Part shown: in pieces, positions 26,969-35,278 of the stretch
How the letters are laid out: every line of letters starts with the position of its first letter
Numbering within the stretch: position 1 is the stretch's first letter
Assembly: GCA_902595125.1 (NCBI GenBank)
Contig: CACJOY010000001.1
Coordinates: forward strand, 336,560 to 400,559
DNA length: 64,000 nt
Source: an uncultured Pelagibacteraceae bacterium
Lineage (GTDB): Bacteria > Pseudomonadota > Alphaproteobacteria > Pelagibacterales > Pelagibacteraceae
Reading direction: 5' to 3'
Made by a program: the position numbers and the translations under genes
Notes under the pieces: model-generated
Databases searched by the model: none
What the model was told of the DNA's origin: nothing
What the model saw: only the letters and a program-made list of their open reading frames with translations

Positions 26969-28087
26969 TCAGTTAACAATCCACCCACCACCTAGGACTT
27001 TGTGGCCAAATTTATCTTTATTATAAAAGACACAGGCTTGACCAGGTGAAATTCCATCTTCAGGAAGTGTTAAGTTCACTTCGGCTTCATTGTTGTTTTT
27101 CAAATTTACTTTAGCATGAAGTAATTTGCCTGTTGATCTTACTTTAACAAAAATTTCTTTCTCAAATTTTATTTTTTCTACTAATAAGTTCAGACGATTT
27201 AGAAAAATTTTTTTTTTTCCAAGTTTTTCTTTTGGGCCAACAGTAATTTCATTTTTTTTGGCATCTATTTTTAATACATAATACGGAATTTTATCTGAAA
27301 CTTTTATTCCTTTTCTTTGACCAATTGTGAAATTAATAATTCCGTCATGAACTCCTATTACCTTACCATTTAGATCTTTAATATTTCCTTTTCGTAACGC
27401 CTCAGGTTTAAATTTTTTAATTACTGAGACGTAGTCTCCATTTGGAACAAAACAAATGTCTTGACTATCTGGCTTATCCGAGACATTCAATTCTAATCTT
27501 TTTGCTATATCCCTCGTTTCATTTTTCAACATTCCTCCGAGTGGGAATCTTAGATAATTCAATTGTTCTTTTGTCGTATTGAATAAAAAATAACTTTGAT
27601 CTCTATTTTCGTCAGCAGCACGATACATACTGGTATCATTTCCTGAAGTTATACTTTTTACATAGTGCCCAGTAACAAGTGCATCTGCTTTCAATTCTTT
27701 AGATACTTGAAATAAATCTTTGAATTTGACTGTTTGGTTACATTGTACGCATGGTATGGGAGTTTCTCCTTTTAAATAACTTTCTACAAAATTATCTATC
27801 ACTCCTTGTTTAAACTTAGTTTGATAATAAAGAATCTTATGATCAATATCTAATTTGTGGGCAACCCTTTTGGCATCCATGATATCTTGACCTGAGCAAC
27901 ATTGTTTTGATTTTGAAACTTCCTTAGAATCATCATAAAGTTTTAAGGTGATCCCTATAACTTTATAGCCTGCTTTTTTCATTATTCCAGCTACAGTAGA
28001 TGAGTCAACTCCACCAGACATTGCAACAACAACAGTAGTATCTGATGGTTTTTTGTTTAATCCAATAGAGTAAATTTCATTATTCAT
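26969..28087 (-). CDS. mnmA: tRNA-specific 2-thiouridylase
   Basis: A 372-aa enzyme that adds sulfur at uridine 34 of tRNAs for Lys, Glu and Gln. Visible are the PP-loop SGGVDSS at 24-30, the catalytic Cys in PIPCVQCNQ (about C117), the second Cys in SQDICFVP (about C206), and GQRKGI in the central domain. The C-terminal barrel ends [11 protein letters not shown] and GGGWI. All key residues are present and the length is normal. A 41-nt gap separates its start from the divergent DUF3553 gene. Confidence 0.96.
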   Translation of the reverse strand: MNNEIYSIGLNKKPSDTTVVVAMSGGVDSSTVAGIMKKAGYKVIGITLKLYDDSKEVSKSKQCCSGQDIMDAKRVAHKLDIDHKILYYQTKFKQGVIDNFVESYLKGETPIPCVQCNQTVKFKDLFQVSKELKADALVTGHYVKSITSGNDTSMYRAADENRDQSYFLFNTTKEQLNYLRFPLGGMLKNETRDIAKRLELNVSDKPDSQDICFVPNGDYVSVIKKFKPEALRKGNIKDLNGKVIGVHDGIINFTIGQRKGIKVSDKIPYYVLKIDAKKNEITVGPKEKLGKKKIFLNRLNLLVEKIKFEKEIFVKVRSTGKLLHAKVNLKNNNEAEVNLTLPEDGISPGQACVFYNKDKFGHKVLGGGWIVN

Positions 28088-28128
28088 TTGATGGTATTTA
28101 TACTGATTTCTAATATAAATTAAATTAA

Positions 28129-28305
28129 ATGATTTTAGAATTTGAACCAGGTGACAAAGTTTTCAATCCAAACAATAAAGAGTGGGGAATTGGACAAGTA
28201 CAATCAATGATAAAGGGTAAAGTAACAGTCAATTTTGAAAATGTTGGCAAAAAGGTAATAAATGCTGAAAATGTTGAATTAAAAAAAATAAATGAACAAA
28301 ATTAA
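28129..28305 (+). CDS. DUF3553 family small protein
   Basis: A 58-aa protein with the pattern [21 protein letters not shown] followed by [13 protein letters not shown] and a short lysine-rich tail. This matches DUF3553, a small alphaproteobacterial family with a KOW/SH3-like beta-barrel feel (WGxGQVQS and VNFEHxGKxxI are its hallmarks). Similar modules occur in UvrD-type helicases and CarD-like proteins, suggesting nucleic-acid or protein contact. The gene is divergent from mnmA. Its last 14 nt overlap the start of the cysQ-like gene, implying translational coupling. Function unknown. Confidence 0.85.
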   Translation: MILEFEPGDKVFNPNNKEWGIGQVQSMIKGKVTVNFENVGKKVINAENVELKKINEQN

Positions 28306-29065
28306 TTTAAAAAATATTGTTGAAAAATTAATAAATACTTTTTTATATGCGGGAAAAATGTCGTTAGAACTCAGAGAAAAGGGTCTAACTAAGAAAATTA
28401 AATCTGACAATACCCCTGTGAGTAATGGTGATCTAGAAGTGAATAAAATTATTACAGAAAAAATTATTGAAATAACACCTAAGATTCCAGTTATTTCTGA
28501 GGAAACCTCTGATAATAAATTTTTAAAAGGATTAAAAGATTTTTGGTTAGTTGATCCTATAGATGGTACATATGACTATATTAATAATCTCGATGAATTT
28601 ACGATCAATGCTGGTTTAATAATTAATAAAAAACCTGTTGCTGGTTTAATCTACGCGCCTGCTAAAAATCGAATGTTTTATTCCTACGGTAAAGATTTAG
28701 CATTTGAGTTGAAAAATGACGAATTAATAAAATTAAATTCTTCGAAAAATTTTGATAAAAATAAGATTAAATTTGTTGCTTATTCTAATAAAATAAATTC
28801 AGAAATTGAAAAAATTCATAAAAAATTAAGAGTTAAAAAATATGTAAGAATGAAAAGTTCGTTAAAATTTTGTGTAATAGCTGCAGGCGAATATGATGGT
28901 TATGTAGCTGAACCAAGAGCCTGTGAATGGGATATTGCGGCTGGTCACGCTATTTTAGAACATGCAGGTGGTAATGTAACAGATTTTGATGGACAAGAAA
29001 TTTTGTATGGGAAAAAAGATTTCAAAAATCCAAGTTTAATCTTAAAAAGTAAAAGTATTTCATAA
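28292..29065 (+). CDS. cysQ: 3'(2'),5'-bisphosphate nucleotidase (inositol monophosphatase family)
   Basis: A 257-aa Mg-dependent phosphatase of the inositol-monophosphatase fold. Metal-binding motifs are ISEETSD (about 69-75), DPIDGTYDYIN (about 89-99) and EWDIAAGHAILEHAGG near the C-terminus. CysQ members remove the 3'-phosphate from adenosine 3',5'-bisphosphate made during sulfate assimilation. SAR11 cells are generally reported to lack assimilatory sulfate reduction, so here the substrate may come from phosphopantetheine transfer, or another phosphomonoester may be used. It overlaps the upstream DUF3553 gene by 14 nt and the next gene by 1 nt. Confidence 0.85.
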   Translation: MNKINLKNIVEKLINTFLYAGKMSLELREKGLTKKIKSDNTPVSNGDLEVNKIITEKIIEITPKIPVISEETSDNKFLKGLKDFWLVDPIDGTYDYINNLDEFTINAGLIINKKPVAGLIYAPAKNRMFYSYGKDLAFELKNDELIKLNSSKNFDKNKIKFVAYSNKINSEIEKIHKKLRVKKYVRMKSSLKFCVIAAGEYDGYVAEPRACEWDIAAGHAILEHAGGNVTDFDGQEILYGKKDFKNPSLILKSKSIS

Positions 29066-29208
29066 TGGATGATCAAATAAGAGTTATATTGATAATAATT
29101 ACGTCTGTTTCTATATTTGGATTAATTGTTTATGTTTTTGTAAAAAATTATATAAAGAGTAAAATTGATCAACTTCTTGAAGATGAAAATAAAAAAAAAT
29201 TAAAGTAA
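29065..29208 (+). CDS. 47-aa single-pass membrane protein
   Basis: A small frame starting at the last base of the cysQ stop (TAATG overlap). It has a hydrophobic helix at residues 6-27 and a charged, coiled-coil-like tail (KSKIDQLLEDENKKK). It has no recognisable family. Its stop overlaps the end of the convergent recX gene by 9 nt. Overlap with the upstream stop codon suggests translation by re-initiation. Confidence 0.55.
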   Translation: MDDQIRVILIIITSVSIFGLIVYVFVKNYIKSKIDQLLEDENKKKLK

Positions 29209-29763
29209 TTTAATTATTTTTAAATAGTCATCTTTTTCCATATCCATTATTTTTTTTGATGTTTCAAAATCAAATCCATTTCTAGCTAATAATGATATAT
29301 CTTTTTTATAAAATAATGGTCTATTATCTTCCACTCTTGCAGGTCCAATTCTTTTCTTTTTACAGACCTTAATGGCTGAAAAAAAATCTTGATCCTCGTT
29401 TTCTTCTTCAATTTTATTTACAGTTTCTTTAATAAATCTATCGTCAATTCCTTTTCCAATAAGGTAATTCCTTATCTTATTAATAGATTTTCCTCTTTTG
29501 ATCATACTAGTTGCTTTACTATCTGAGTAAAATTTATCATTTATAAATCTATTTTTTTCTAAATCTGATAAAACAATGTCTATTAAGTTATTTACATCTC
29601 TCTTTTTCACATCCTCATTCGATACTTTAAGATATTTCTTTAATAAGTAAGTTTTGAGCTGTTGCTTTGAAGGTGCATATTTTTCAATATACGTTAATGC
29701 AAAATTTCTCATTTCTTCAACAGTTACTTTTAAAGTTTTTTTTCTATTTCTTATAGGAATCAT
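29200..29763 (-). CDS. recX: RecX family regulatory protein
   Basis: A 187-aa helical protein of the RecX family, which binds RecA filaments and controls recombination. It is built of three-helix repeats. Typical points are the AxxYIEKYAPSKQQLKTYLLKK region, VLSDLEKNRFINDKFYSDS (RecX L..RFiDD..yA pattern) and SINKIRNYLIGKGIDDRFI. The C-terminal repeat is degenerate. It is not beside recA here. Divergent from the ABA4-like gene; the two possible starts of that gene are at or just after the recX start codon. Confidence 0.82.
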   Translation of the reverse strand: MIPIRNRKKTLKVTVEEMRNFALTYIEKYAPSKQQLKTYLLKKYLKVSNEDVKKRDVNNLIDIVLSDLEKNRFINDKFYSDSKATSMIKRGKSINKIRNYLIGKGIDDRFIKETVNKIEEENEDQDFFSAIKVCKKKRIGPARVEDNRPLFYKKDISLLARNGFDFETSKKIMDMEKDDYLKIIKLL

Positions 29764-30265
29764 GGATAGATTTAATATAATATATTTTAAAATGTTCGAA
29801 CAAATTTATAATTATTTTACAATTGAAATACTCTATTATTGGGTAAATTTTGGTGTCTTGCCATTTTGGTTAATACTTATATTTTTTCCAAATTCAAATT
29901 TATGTAGATATTTTGTTACCTCAATTTTTCCAATATTAGTTCTCTCAGGAACATATTTTTTTATACTCTATAAAGGTTTTTTAAGCTCCTACGATTATAT
30001 TGGAAATTTTAATCTTTATTTAGGTTTGGATGGTATATCTAATCTTTTTTCAAACAAAACTTTTCTCATAATGTTTTGGATACATTTTCTATCAATAAAT
30101 CTTTTTACAGGAGGTTGGATAGTAAAAGATGCACAAAAATTTTCGATTAACAAAATAATTGTTTTTTTTCCGCTAATTATTACATATTTAATTGGGCCTT
30201 TGGGATTGTTTTTTTATTGGTTGATTAGAATATTTTACTCAAAAAGTATAAATCTTTATGACTAA
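29762..30265 (+). CDS. ABA4-like (DUF4281) membrane protein
   Basis: A protein of up to 167 aa with four hydrophobic segments. The first contains NFGVLPFWLILIFFPNS, the signature opening of the ABA4-like family. Later come LGLDGISNLFSNKTFLIMFWIHFLSINLFTGGWIVKDA and a final GPLGLFFYWLIR. Both blocks are typical of DUF4281. The plant homologue ABA4 is involved in neoxanthin formation; the bacterial role is unknown. Two starts are possible: ATG at 29762, preceded by AGGA, or ATG at 29792. The first overlaps the recX start region. Confidence 0.78.
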   Translation: MDRFNIIYFKMFEQIYNYFTIEILYYWVNFGVLPFWLILIFFPNSNLCRYFVTSIFPILVLSGTYFFILYKGFLSSYDYIGNFNLYLGLDGISNLFSNKTFLIMFWIHFLSINLFTGGWIVKDAQKFSINKIIVFFPLIITYLIGPLGLFFYWLIRIFYSKSINLYD

Positions 30266-30845
30266 TTTGTTGGATTTTTATTTTGATTTTATAAGTCCTT
30301 ATTCATATTTAGCCTATAAAAGATTAAAAAAAATCAATTTAGATAATAAAATAAATATTAATTACAAACCAATTCTTTTAGGGGGACTTCATAAACTTGG
30401 CGGAATTACTGCACCTGCATTTAATCAAAGAAAAATGAAAAATATGAAAAATGACTGTAAACTAGTAGCAACTAAAAATGATATTGAATTTCAATGGAAT
30501 GCTAAATTTCCTATTAATACTTTAACATTAATGCGTGGATATATTGCAATAGATAAAAAATTAAAAAATAATTTTTTTGATATTTGTTTTGATTATTATT
30601 GGAAAAAAAATGTTGATATCTCTGATATGAAAGTTTTAAGCAAAATTCTAAAATTATCAAAATTAGATGAAAAAGAATTTTTTTTGAAAACTCAGGATGA
30701 AAAAATTAAAGATGAGTTAAAAAAACTAACAAATGACGCTTTTCAAAATGATATTTTTGGGGCTCCTACATTTGTTGTAAATAATAAAATTTTTTGGGGA
30801 CAAGATAGATTGGACTATGCTTTAGATGAATATAATTTTAAGTAA
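30258..30845 (+). CDS. 2-hydroxychromene-2-carboxylate isomerase-like protein (DsbA family)
   Basis: A 195-aa thioredoxin-fold protein of the DsbA/HCCA isomerase group. FYFDFISPYSYLAYKRL at the start has Ser-Pro-Tyr-Ser in place of the CxxC of DsbA, so it is not a disulfide oxidase but resembles glutathione-dependent isomerases. The C-terminal NDIFGAPTFVVNNKIFWGQDRLDYAL carries the cis-proline loop GAPTFVV. The true substrate in SAR11 is unknown. It overlaps the ABA4-like gene by 8 nt and converges on the rhodanese gene with an 8-nt overlap. Confidence 0.85.
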   Translation: MTNLLDFYFDFISPYSYLAYKRLKKINLDNKININYKPILLGGLHKLGGITAPAFNQRKMKNMKNDCKLVATKNDIEFQWNAKFPINTLTLMRGYIAIDKKLKNNFFDICFDYYWKKNVDISDMKVLSKILKLSKLDEKEFFLKTQDEKIKDELKKLTNDAFQNDIFGAPTFVVNNKIFWGQDRLDYALDEYNFK

Positions 30846-31221
30846 TATTAAATTTACTTTTTTTTAAAAGTCCAAAGCCACCTTCGATGTGTGAAACTTT
30901 TTTAAATCCCATATCTTTTAAAGATTTAGCTGCAAGAGCAGATCTCATTCCAGCCGCGCAGAACAATACCATTTCTTTATTTAAATCGAGTTTGCCCTGT
31001 TTAAAATATCCACTTTCAGGGTCTAACCAAAACTCTAACATTCCTCGAGGTATATGATTTGAGCCTTCAATTTTTCCCTCTTTTTCTAATTCTCTTATAT
31101 CTCTAATATCGATTAAGTTACATTCATTTTTAACAAACATATCATGTGCATCATCTGTAGATATAGTTTTGATATCCTTTAAAGCCTCTGCTACAAGAGT
31201 TTGTGATGATTTAATTTTCAT
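30838..31221 (-). CDS. Single-domain rhodanese-like protein
   Basis: A 127-aa rhodanese-fold protein. The N-terminal substrate region is NLIDIRDIRELEKEGKIEGSNHIPRGMLEF, and the active-site loop is FCAAGMRSALAA with the catalytic cysteine. This is the size and loop length of single-domain sulfurtransferases such as GlpE/PspE types. I take the ATG at 31219-31221 because the longer frame begins with an unlikely hydrophobic extension overlapping the promoter of the divergent gene. It may handle persulfide sulfur, but the acceptor is unknown. Confidence 0.87.
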   Translation of the reverse strand: MKIKSSQTLVAEALKDIKTISTDDAHDMFVKNECNLIDIRDIRELEKEGKIEGSNHIPRGMLEFWLDPESGYFKQGKLDLNKEMVLFCAAGMRSALAAKSLKDMGFKKVSHIEGGFGLLKKSKFNIT

Positions 31222-31257
31222 TATGATATAAATATTTATATCATAAATTAAAAACAT

Positions 31258-32226
31258 ATGAAAAAGCTTTTCATAAAAATTTGTAAAAAATTAGGCTTTG
31301 AAATTATTGATCAAAACAGATTTATTTCACCCACTTTAAACAAGGAATTAAATGATGATCTTTCAATTCTAAATAAAAAATCAATTATTTTACCACTTGG
31401 TGAAGTTAAAATCACAAGAAGTGTTAGCTCAATATTGATTGTAATCAGAGTTAATACAGAAGTTGAAGTTTGGGATCAAAATAAAAAAAGATTATTCGGG
31501 TATCCAAAAATAGATTATTCAATTCGCTCAATTAATTCTTTAATAAGTTCAATTGATTTTTGCCAAATGAAATATCCAAATTTGAATATTAAAACAATAA
31601 TTGTGGATGATCACTCAACAGATAAAAATTTAGATAAAATTAATAATGTGATTAATGGTAAAAAAATAGAAATAGTCTCTCTTAATCATGAAAAATATGT
31701 AACGAGAATAAAAAAACAAAAAACAAATGAAACTTTTTCCAATCTTGCAAGCTTATTACAAAGTTTTGAAATTGGAAGAGACAATGGAGATGACCTAATA
31801 TTCTTTACGGAAGACGATTATCTTCATTCTCAAACCATGTTACAGGAAATGATTGCTTCATACGAAAGAATAGCATCACAAGTTGGCAAAGATATTTTTA
31901 TGTGTCCTTCTGATTATCCTTTCCTGTATATGAATAATGAAAAAACAAATATTTTAATAGGTAGTAATAGACATTGGCGAACAATAAATAAGACTTTATG
32001 TACATTTTTGACCAGTAAAAAGCTTCTTAATGATTATTGGGAAAGTTTTTTAAAAACATGTGAGGATCGTCATGATCCTTTTGAAAAATACATAAATAAG
32101 ATTTATGAGAAAGAGATTTGTATTTCACCTATGAAAAGTTTATCTCTACACTTAACTAATGTTAATTCTAGTTACGGTCTCGCACCATTTGTTAATTACA
32201 AAAAATTATGGGACGAAAACAAATAA
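31258..32226 (+). CDS. GT-A fold glycosyltransferase-like protein
   Basis: A 322-aa protein with glycosyltransferase family 2-like features: IIVDDHSTDKN (nucleotide-sugar binding) near residue 120 and a metal-binding FFTEDDYLH near residue 187. The stretch RSINSLISSIDFCQMKYP is the typical first helix region. The N-terminal 60 residues are extra. No membrane segments, so it acts in the cytoplasm or at the membrane surface. No other polysaccharide genes adjoin, so the acceptor is unknown. A strong terminator follows 4 nt after the stop. Confidence 0.75.
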   Translation: MKKLFIKICKKLGFEIIDQNRFISPTLNKELNDDLSILNKKSIILPLGEVKITRSVSSILIVIRVNTEVEVWDQNKKRLFGYPKIDYSIRSINSLISSIDFCQMKYPNLNIKTIIVDDHSTDKNLDKINNVINGKKIEIVSLNHEKYVTRIKKQKTNETFSNLASLLQSFEIGRDNGDDLIFFTEDDYLHSQTMLQEMIASYERIASQVGKDIFMCPSDYPFLYMNNEKTNILIGSNRHWRTINKTLCTFLTSKKLLNDYWESFLKTCEDRHDPFEKYINKIYEKEICISPMKSLSLHLTNVNSSYGLAPFVNYKKLWDENK

Positions 32227-32230
32227 AAAA

Positions 32231-32255
32231 AGCCCCCTGAGGGAGGGGGCTTTAG
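32231..32255. terminator. Bidirectional Rho-independent terminator
   Basis: A perfect 8-bp stem AGCCCCCT / AGGGGGCT (32231-32238 with 32244-32251) encloses a 5-nt loop GAGGG. On the plus strand TTTAGTTTT follows; on the minus strand TTTTTTTATTTG follows. It separates the convergent glycosyltransferase and amt genes and can stop transcription from both. Confidence 0.92.
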
Positions 32256-32290
32256 TTTTAACTAACTACAAGAGAGTATTTTGTTAACAA

Positions 32291-33592
32291 TTAATCGCGA
32301 ATTGCATAAGCAATCACACCTGTTTCCGTAACGTCTGTTCCTTTGGTCTCAGCCTCTTTACTTAGTCTAATACCAATTGTTGCTTTCATAATTGACCATA
32401 CAATTAATGCCACTACAAAAACAAAAACGTTAATTGAGATTACGCCTAATAATTGAGTTCCAAATGAAGTATCTGGGTTTGTAATTGGCACAGCCAATGT
32501 ACCCCATATACCTGCAAATAAGTGGGCTGGAATAGCACCTACCACATCATCAATTTTTAATGTGAATAGAAGTTTAGTTCCATAAACCACAATTACACCT
32601 CCAACAGCACCAATTAAGATTGCAGCTAACGGAGATGGCATTAATGGTTCTGCAGTTATTGCAACTAAACCACCAATACAACCATTTAACATTTGAACAA
32701 CATCAGTTTTTCCAAAATTTAATCTAGTAACAACTGCTGCGGCCATTACACCACCTGCACCTGCTAAAAATGTATTTAGAAATATTGTAGATACAGCTAT
32801 TGCATCATCTGCTGTTCCAATTGCTAATTGTGATCCACCATTAAATCCAAACCAACCTAGCCATAAAATAAATACCCCAACCGTTACTAATGGTATAGAA
32901 GACGCTGCAAATGGTTTTAGTGGCGCCGGAGCCCCAGACTTAGTAAATCTTCCTAGTCTTGGTCCTAACATTAAAGCACCAGCCAGAGCTGCTGCTCCAC
33001 CAGTTGAGTGAACTAAAGTTGAGCCTGCAAAATCTGAGAAACCAGCTGCAGCTAACCAGCCACCACCCCACTGCCAACCCATTACGATTGGATATATAAT
33101 TCCCGATAATATTGCTGCAAACAAAAAGAACGGCCATAGTTTAATTCTTTCAGCTAAAGTTCCAGAAACAATAGATACAGTAGTTGCACAAAATACCATT
33201 TGGAAATACCAATCTGATCCATCTGCATAACCTGTATCAACTGCACTTGAGTCTGACCATGGAATAAAGCTACCAATGTATCCACCTTCTGGTATTCCAT
33301 AAGCAAGATTATATCCAAACATCCAGAACATTATTCCAGAAATTGATATTAAACCTATATTTTTAGCACAGATAACAGATACACTTTTTGATGTAACCAT
33401 TCCTGATTCTAACATTGCAAATCCACAAGCCATAAAAAATACTAGGAATCCACAGATTAAAAATAGCAAGGTATTAAATATAAAACCTATCTCAGCAGAA
33501 ACTGTGGTTTCTGCCATTCCTGCGCTGCTCATGTTTAATAAAAAAATTAAACTAACAAGCGGCACACTTATTTTTTTTAATAATTTCGTCAT
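32291..33592 (-). CDS. amt: Ammonium transporter
   Basis: A 433-aa Amt/Rh family protein with a cleavable N-terminal signal (residues 1-27, ending SSAGMAE) and eleven hydrophobic segments. The family signature is visible at DFAGSTLVHSTGGAAALAGALMLGPR, including the central pore D and H. GWFGFNGGSQLA and the later HLFAGIWGTLAVPI give the second pore His. No glnB/glnK follows, so the PII partner is encoded elsewhere. A very strong Shine-Dalgarno sequence (AGGGAGG, 5 nt before the ATG) indicates heavy translation. Two palindromes lie in its upstream region. Confidence 0.95.
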   Translation of the reverse strand: MTKLLKKISVPLVSLIFLLNMSSAGMAETTVSAEIGFIFNTLLFLICGFLVFFMACGFAMLESGMVTSKSVSVICAKNIGLISISGIMFWMFGYNLAYGIPEGGYIGSFIPWSDSSAVDTGYADGSDWYFQMVFCATTVSIVSGTLAERIKLWPFFLFAAILSGIIYPIVMGWQWGGGWLAAAGFSDFAGSTLVHSTGGAAALAGALMLGPRLGRFTKSGAPAPLKPFAASSIPLVTVGVFILWLGWFGFNGGSQLAIGTADDAIAVSTIFLNTFLAGAGGVMAAAVVTRLNFGKTDVVQMLNGCIGGLVAITAEPLMPSPLAAILIGAVGGVIVVYGTKLLFTLKIDDVVGAIPAHLFAGIWGTLAVPITNPDTSFGTQLLGVISINVFVFVVALIVWSIMKATIGIRLSKEAETKGTDVTETGVIAYAIRD

Positions 33593-33620
33593 AAGACCTC
33601 CCTGTTAAGAAACCCTTATA

Positions 33621-33637
33621 ATTTTAACAGTTAAAAT
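33621..33637. promoter_or_regulatory. Palindrome proximal to the amt start
   Basis: ATTTTAAC-A-GTTAAAAT is a perfect inverted repeat with 8-bp arms around one central base, 29 bp upstream of the amt ATG. It overlaps the region where a -10 element would be (on the minus strand GTTAAAATTATAAG), so a bound dimer would be able to block or adjust transcription. Confidence 0.45.
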
Positions 33638-33663
33638 AACTAACGCTGATTACGAAAATTGGG

Positions 33664-33680
33664 TATGCAATTCTTGCATA
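33664..33680. promoter_or_regulatory. Palindrome distal to the amt start
   Basis: TATGCAA-TTC-TTGCATA has perfect 7-bp arms around 3 nt, 72 bp upstream of the amt ATG, at a position suited to an activator. It contains two TGCA cores spaced 5 nt apart. NtrC sites elsewhere have TGCA pairs with wider spacing (9 nt), so it is not a standard NtrC box. A nitrogen regulator such as NtrX is a possible but unsupported candidate. Confidence 0.45.
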
Positions 33681-33684
33681 TAGA

Positions 33685-33720
33685 AACAGCCTTAGTGCAT
33701 TATAGTGCAATAAGGCTGTT
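33685..33720 (-). terminator. Hairpin terminator of the HU gene
   Basis: AACAGCCTTA (33685-33694) pairs perfectly with TAAGGCTGTT (33711-33720): a 10-bp stem with a 16-nt loop, starting 8 nt after the HU stop codon on the minus strand. The downstream tract on the minus strand is TTTCTATATG, which is only weakly T-rich. The loop carries TGCA-CTATAA-TGCA, so it may have another function. Confidence 0.65.
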
Positions 33721-33728
33721 AAATATTG

Positions 33729-34004
33729 TTATTTATTAAATACTTCTTTTAAAGCTTTTGCAGGTAAGAATTTAACCTTTTGTGATGCAGCAATTTGTAT
33801 CTGTTCACCAGTTCTTGGGTTTCTTCCAACTCTAGCTTTTCTTTTAGCCACTTTATAAGTTCCAAATCCAGCAATTTTGACTGAGTCATCGCCTTTTAAA
33901 GCATCTAAAATAGTGTTGGTAATTGTGTCAAAAGTTCTTTCAGCATCAGCCTTACTTAAATTTAAAGCTCCTGAAAGCTTGACTATTAATTGTTTTTTAT
34001 TCAT
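33729..34004 (-). CDS. hup: HU-type DNA-binding protein
   Basis: A 91-aa histone-like protein. The beta-arm region GRNPRTGEQIQIAASQKVKFLPAKALK and the dimerisation helices (MNKKQLIVKLSGALNLSKADAERTFD) are typical of HU/IHF. The arm motif RNPRTG and lack of the extended IHF C-terminus favour HU. It binds and bends DNA and shapes the nucleoid. The start has a clear GGAG ribosome-binding site 5 nt upstream. It has its own terminator, and the upstream 154-bp gap shows a 12-bp palindrome ACAACATGTTGT at 34094-34105. Confidence 0.95.
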   Translation of the reverse strand: MNKKQLIVKLSGALNLSKADAERTFDTITNTILDALKGDDSVKIAGFGTYKVAKRKARVGRNPRTGEQIQIAASQKVKFLPAKALKEVFNK

Positions 34005-34158
34005 TTTAGCTCCGGTTTATTAGGTTAATTTATATTTTTATCAAAAGTGTTGATAAATCAAGACTTTTTTTAGTATATAAAAAAAAGTTATACACAACAT
34101 GTTGTAAGTATGAAATAAGTATTGATTTTACTGGTTTTTTTAAGAATTTTTTAATTCT

Positions 34159-35271
34159 TTATCTAAATAAACCAAGATCTTTTAAGTCATTAAACGTTGT
34201 GAAAAACATTAATGATAACAATAAAAACATACCGATTCGAAAAAAACCCTCTTGAGTTTTTTGAGATAAAGGCTTGCCTAAAATCTTCTCAAATGCATAA
34301 AACATTAAATGCCCTCCATCTAGCATTGGGATTGGAAATAAATTAACTAAACCGAGACTTATTGAAACATAAGCCATCATGCTAACAAAAGCTAAAATAC
34401 CAAATTCTGCAACCTGTCCTGAAATTTTTGCAATTCTAATTGGACCACCTAATTGTGAGCTATCAGCTTTACCAATGATCATTGCACCCAAATATTTTAA
34501 GGATGAAGTAGTTACATAATACACTTCGTTAACAGCGTGATAAATTGCTTGCGCAGGACCTAATTTGATATGGTTAATTTCATCTTTATAAGGACCTAAT
34601 TTTATTCCTACCATTCTTTTTTTTAACTGATTACCAAGACCATCTTCACCCAGAACTATGTTAGGTTTTACATTTACAATTAATTCGTCGTAGGAACGTT
34701 TTATTTTAAAATCTATGAAATCGGAGGTGGACATTGTTATAAACTTTGAGACATCCATAATACTTTTTACTTTATTTCCATCAATTTCTAAAATAATATC
34801 GTCTTGCTTAAGCCCGCCCATCATTGCGGGACTATCCTTTTGAACTTCATTGATAACAGCCGGAGTAAAGTCTTTACCTATAAAAGTATAAATAGAAAAA
34901 AATATAACAAAAGCTAACAAAAAATTAGCAAGTGGACCACCAAATACAATTAAAACTCTTTGGTATAGTGGTTTAATAACAAATAATTTTTTTTGATCTT
35001 CTAAACTATATCTTTTTAAAATATTCTCTTGATCAGCTTGGGAAAAAACATTTCTATCTCCAAAAAATTTGACATATCCACCAAGTGGTATCCAACAAAT
35101 TTTCCACCTAGTGCCTGATTTGTCATTCCAACCAAATATTTCCTTACCAAATCCAATTGAAAAATCTGTTACACCAACACCATATTTCTTCGCAAAATAA
35201 TAATGACCATATTCGTGAATAAACACTACAATTAGAATTAGTATAATAAATGGTAAAATATAAGATATCAT
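34159..35271 (-). CDS. rseP: Site-2 intramembrane protease (M50)
   Basis: A 370-aa zinc metalloprotease. The HEYGH zinc motif is at H19-E20-H23 in the first helix; the third ligand is in MLDGGHLMF near residue 318. One PDZ domain sits around residues 120-200 (AVINEVQKDSPAMMGGLKQDDIILEIDG). E. coli RseP has two PDZ domains and about 450 aa, so this is the shorter form common in alphaproteobacteria. It would cut membrane-bound regulators or leftover signal peptides. It lies 7 nt after the TPR gene. Confidence 0.92.
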   Translation of the reverse strand: MISYILPFIILILIVVFIHEYGHYYFAKKYGVGVTDFSIGFGKEIFGWNDKSGTRWKICWIPLGGYVKFFGDRNVFSQADQENILKRYSLEDQKKLFVIKPLYQRVLIVFGGPLANFLLAFVIFFSIYTFIGKDFTPAVINEVQKDSPAMMGGLKQDDIILEIDGNKVKSIMDVSKFITMSTSDFIDFKIKRSYDELIVNVKPNIVLGEDGLGNQLKKRMVGIKLGPYKDEINHIKLGPAQAIYHAVNEVYYVTTSSLKYLGAMIIGKADSSQLGGPIRIAKISGQVAEFGILAFVSMMAYVSISLGLVNLFPIPMLDGGHLMFYAFEKILGKPLSQKTQEGFFRIGMFLLLSLMFFTTFNDLKDLGLFR

Positions 35272-35278
35272 ATAGGTA

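Noticed and set aside
32940..33137. Minus-strand frame inside amt
   Set aside because: It is another frame of the amt coding region with low-complexity Ser/Trp content typical of shadows.
34142..34159. AAGAATT-TTTT-AATTCTT hairpin beside the rseP stop
   Set aside because: On the rseP strand no T-run follows, and the stem is only AT-rich; not enough to call a terminator.
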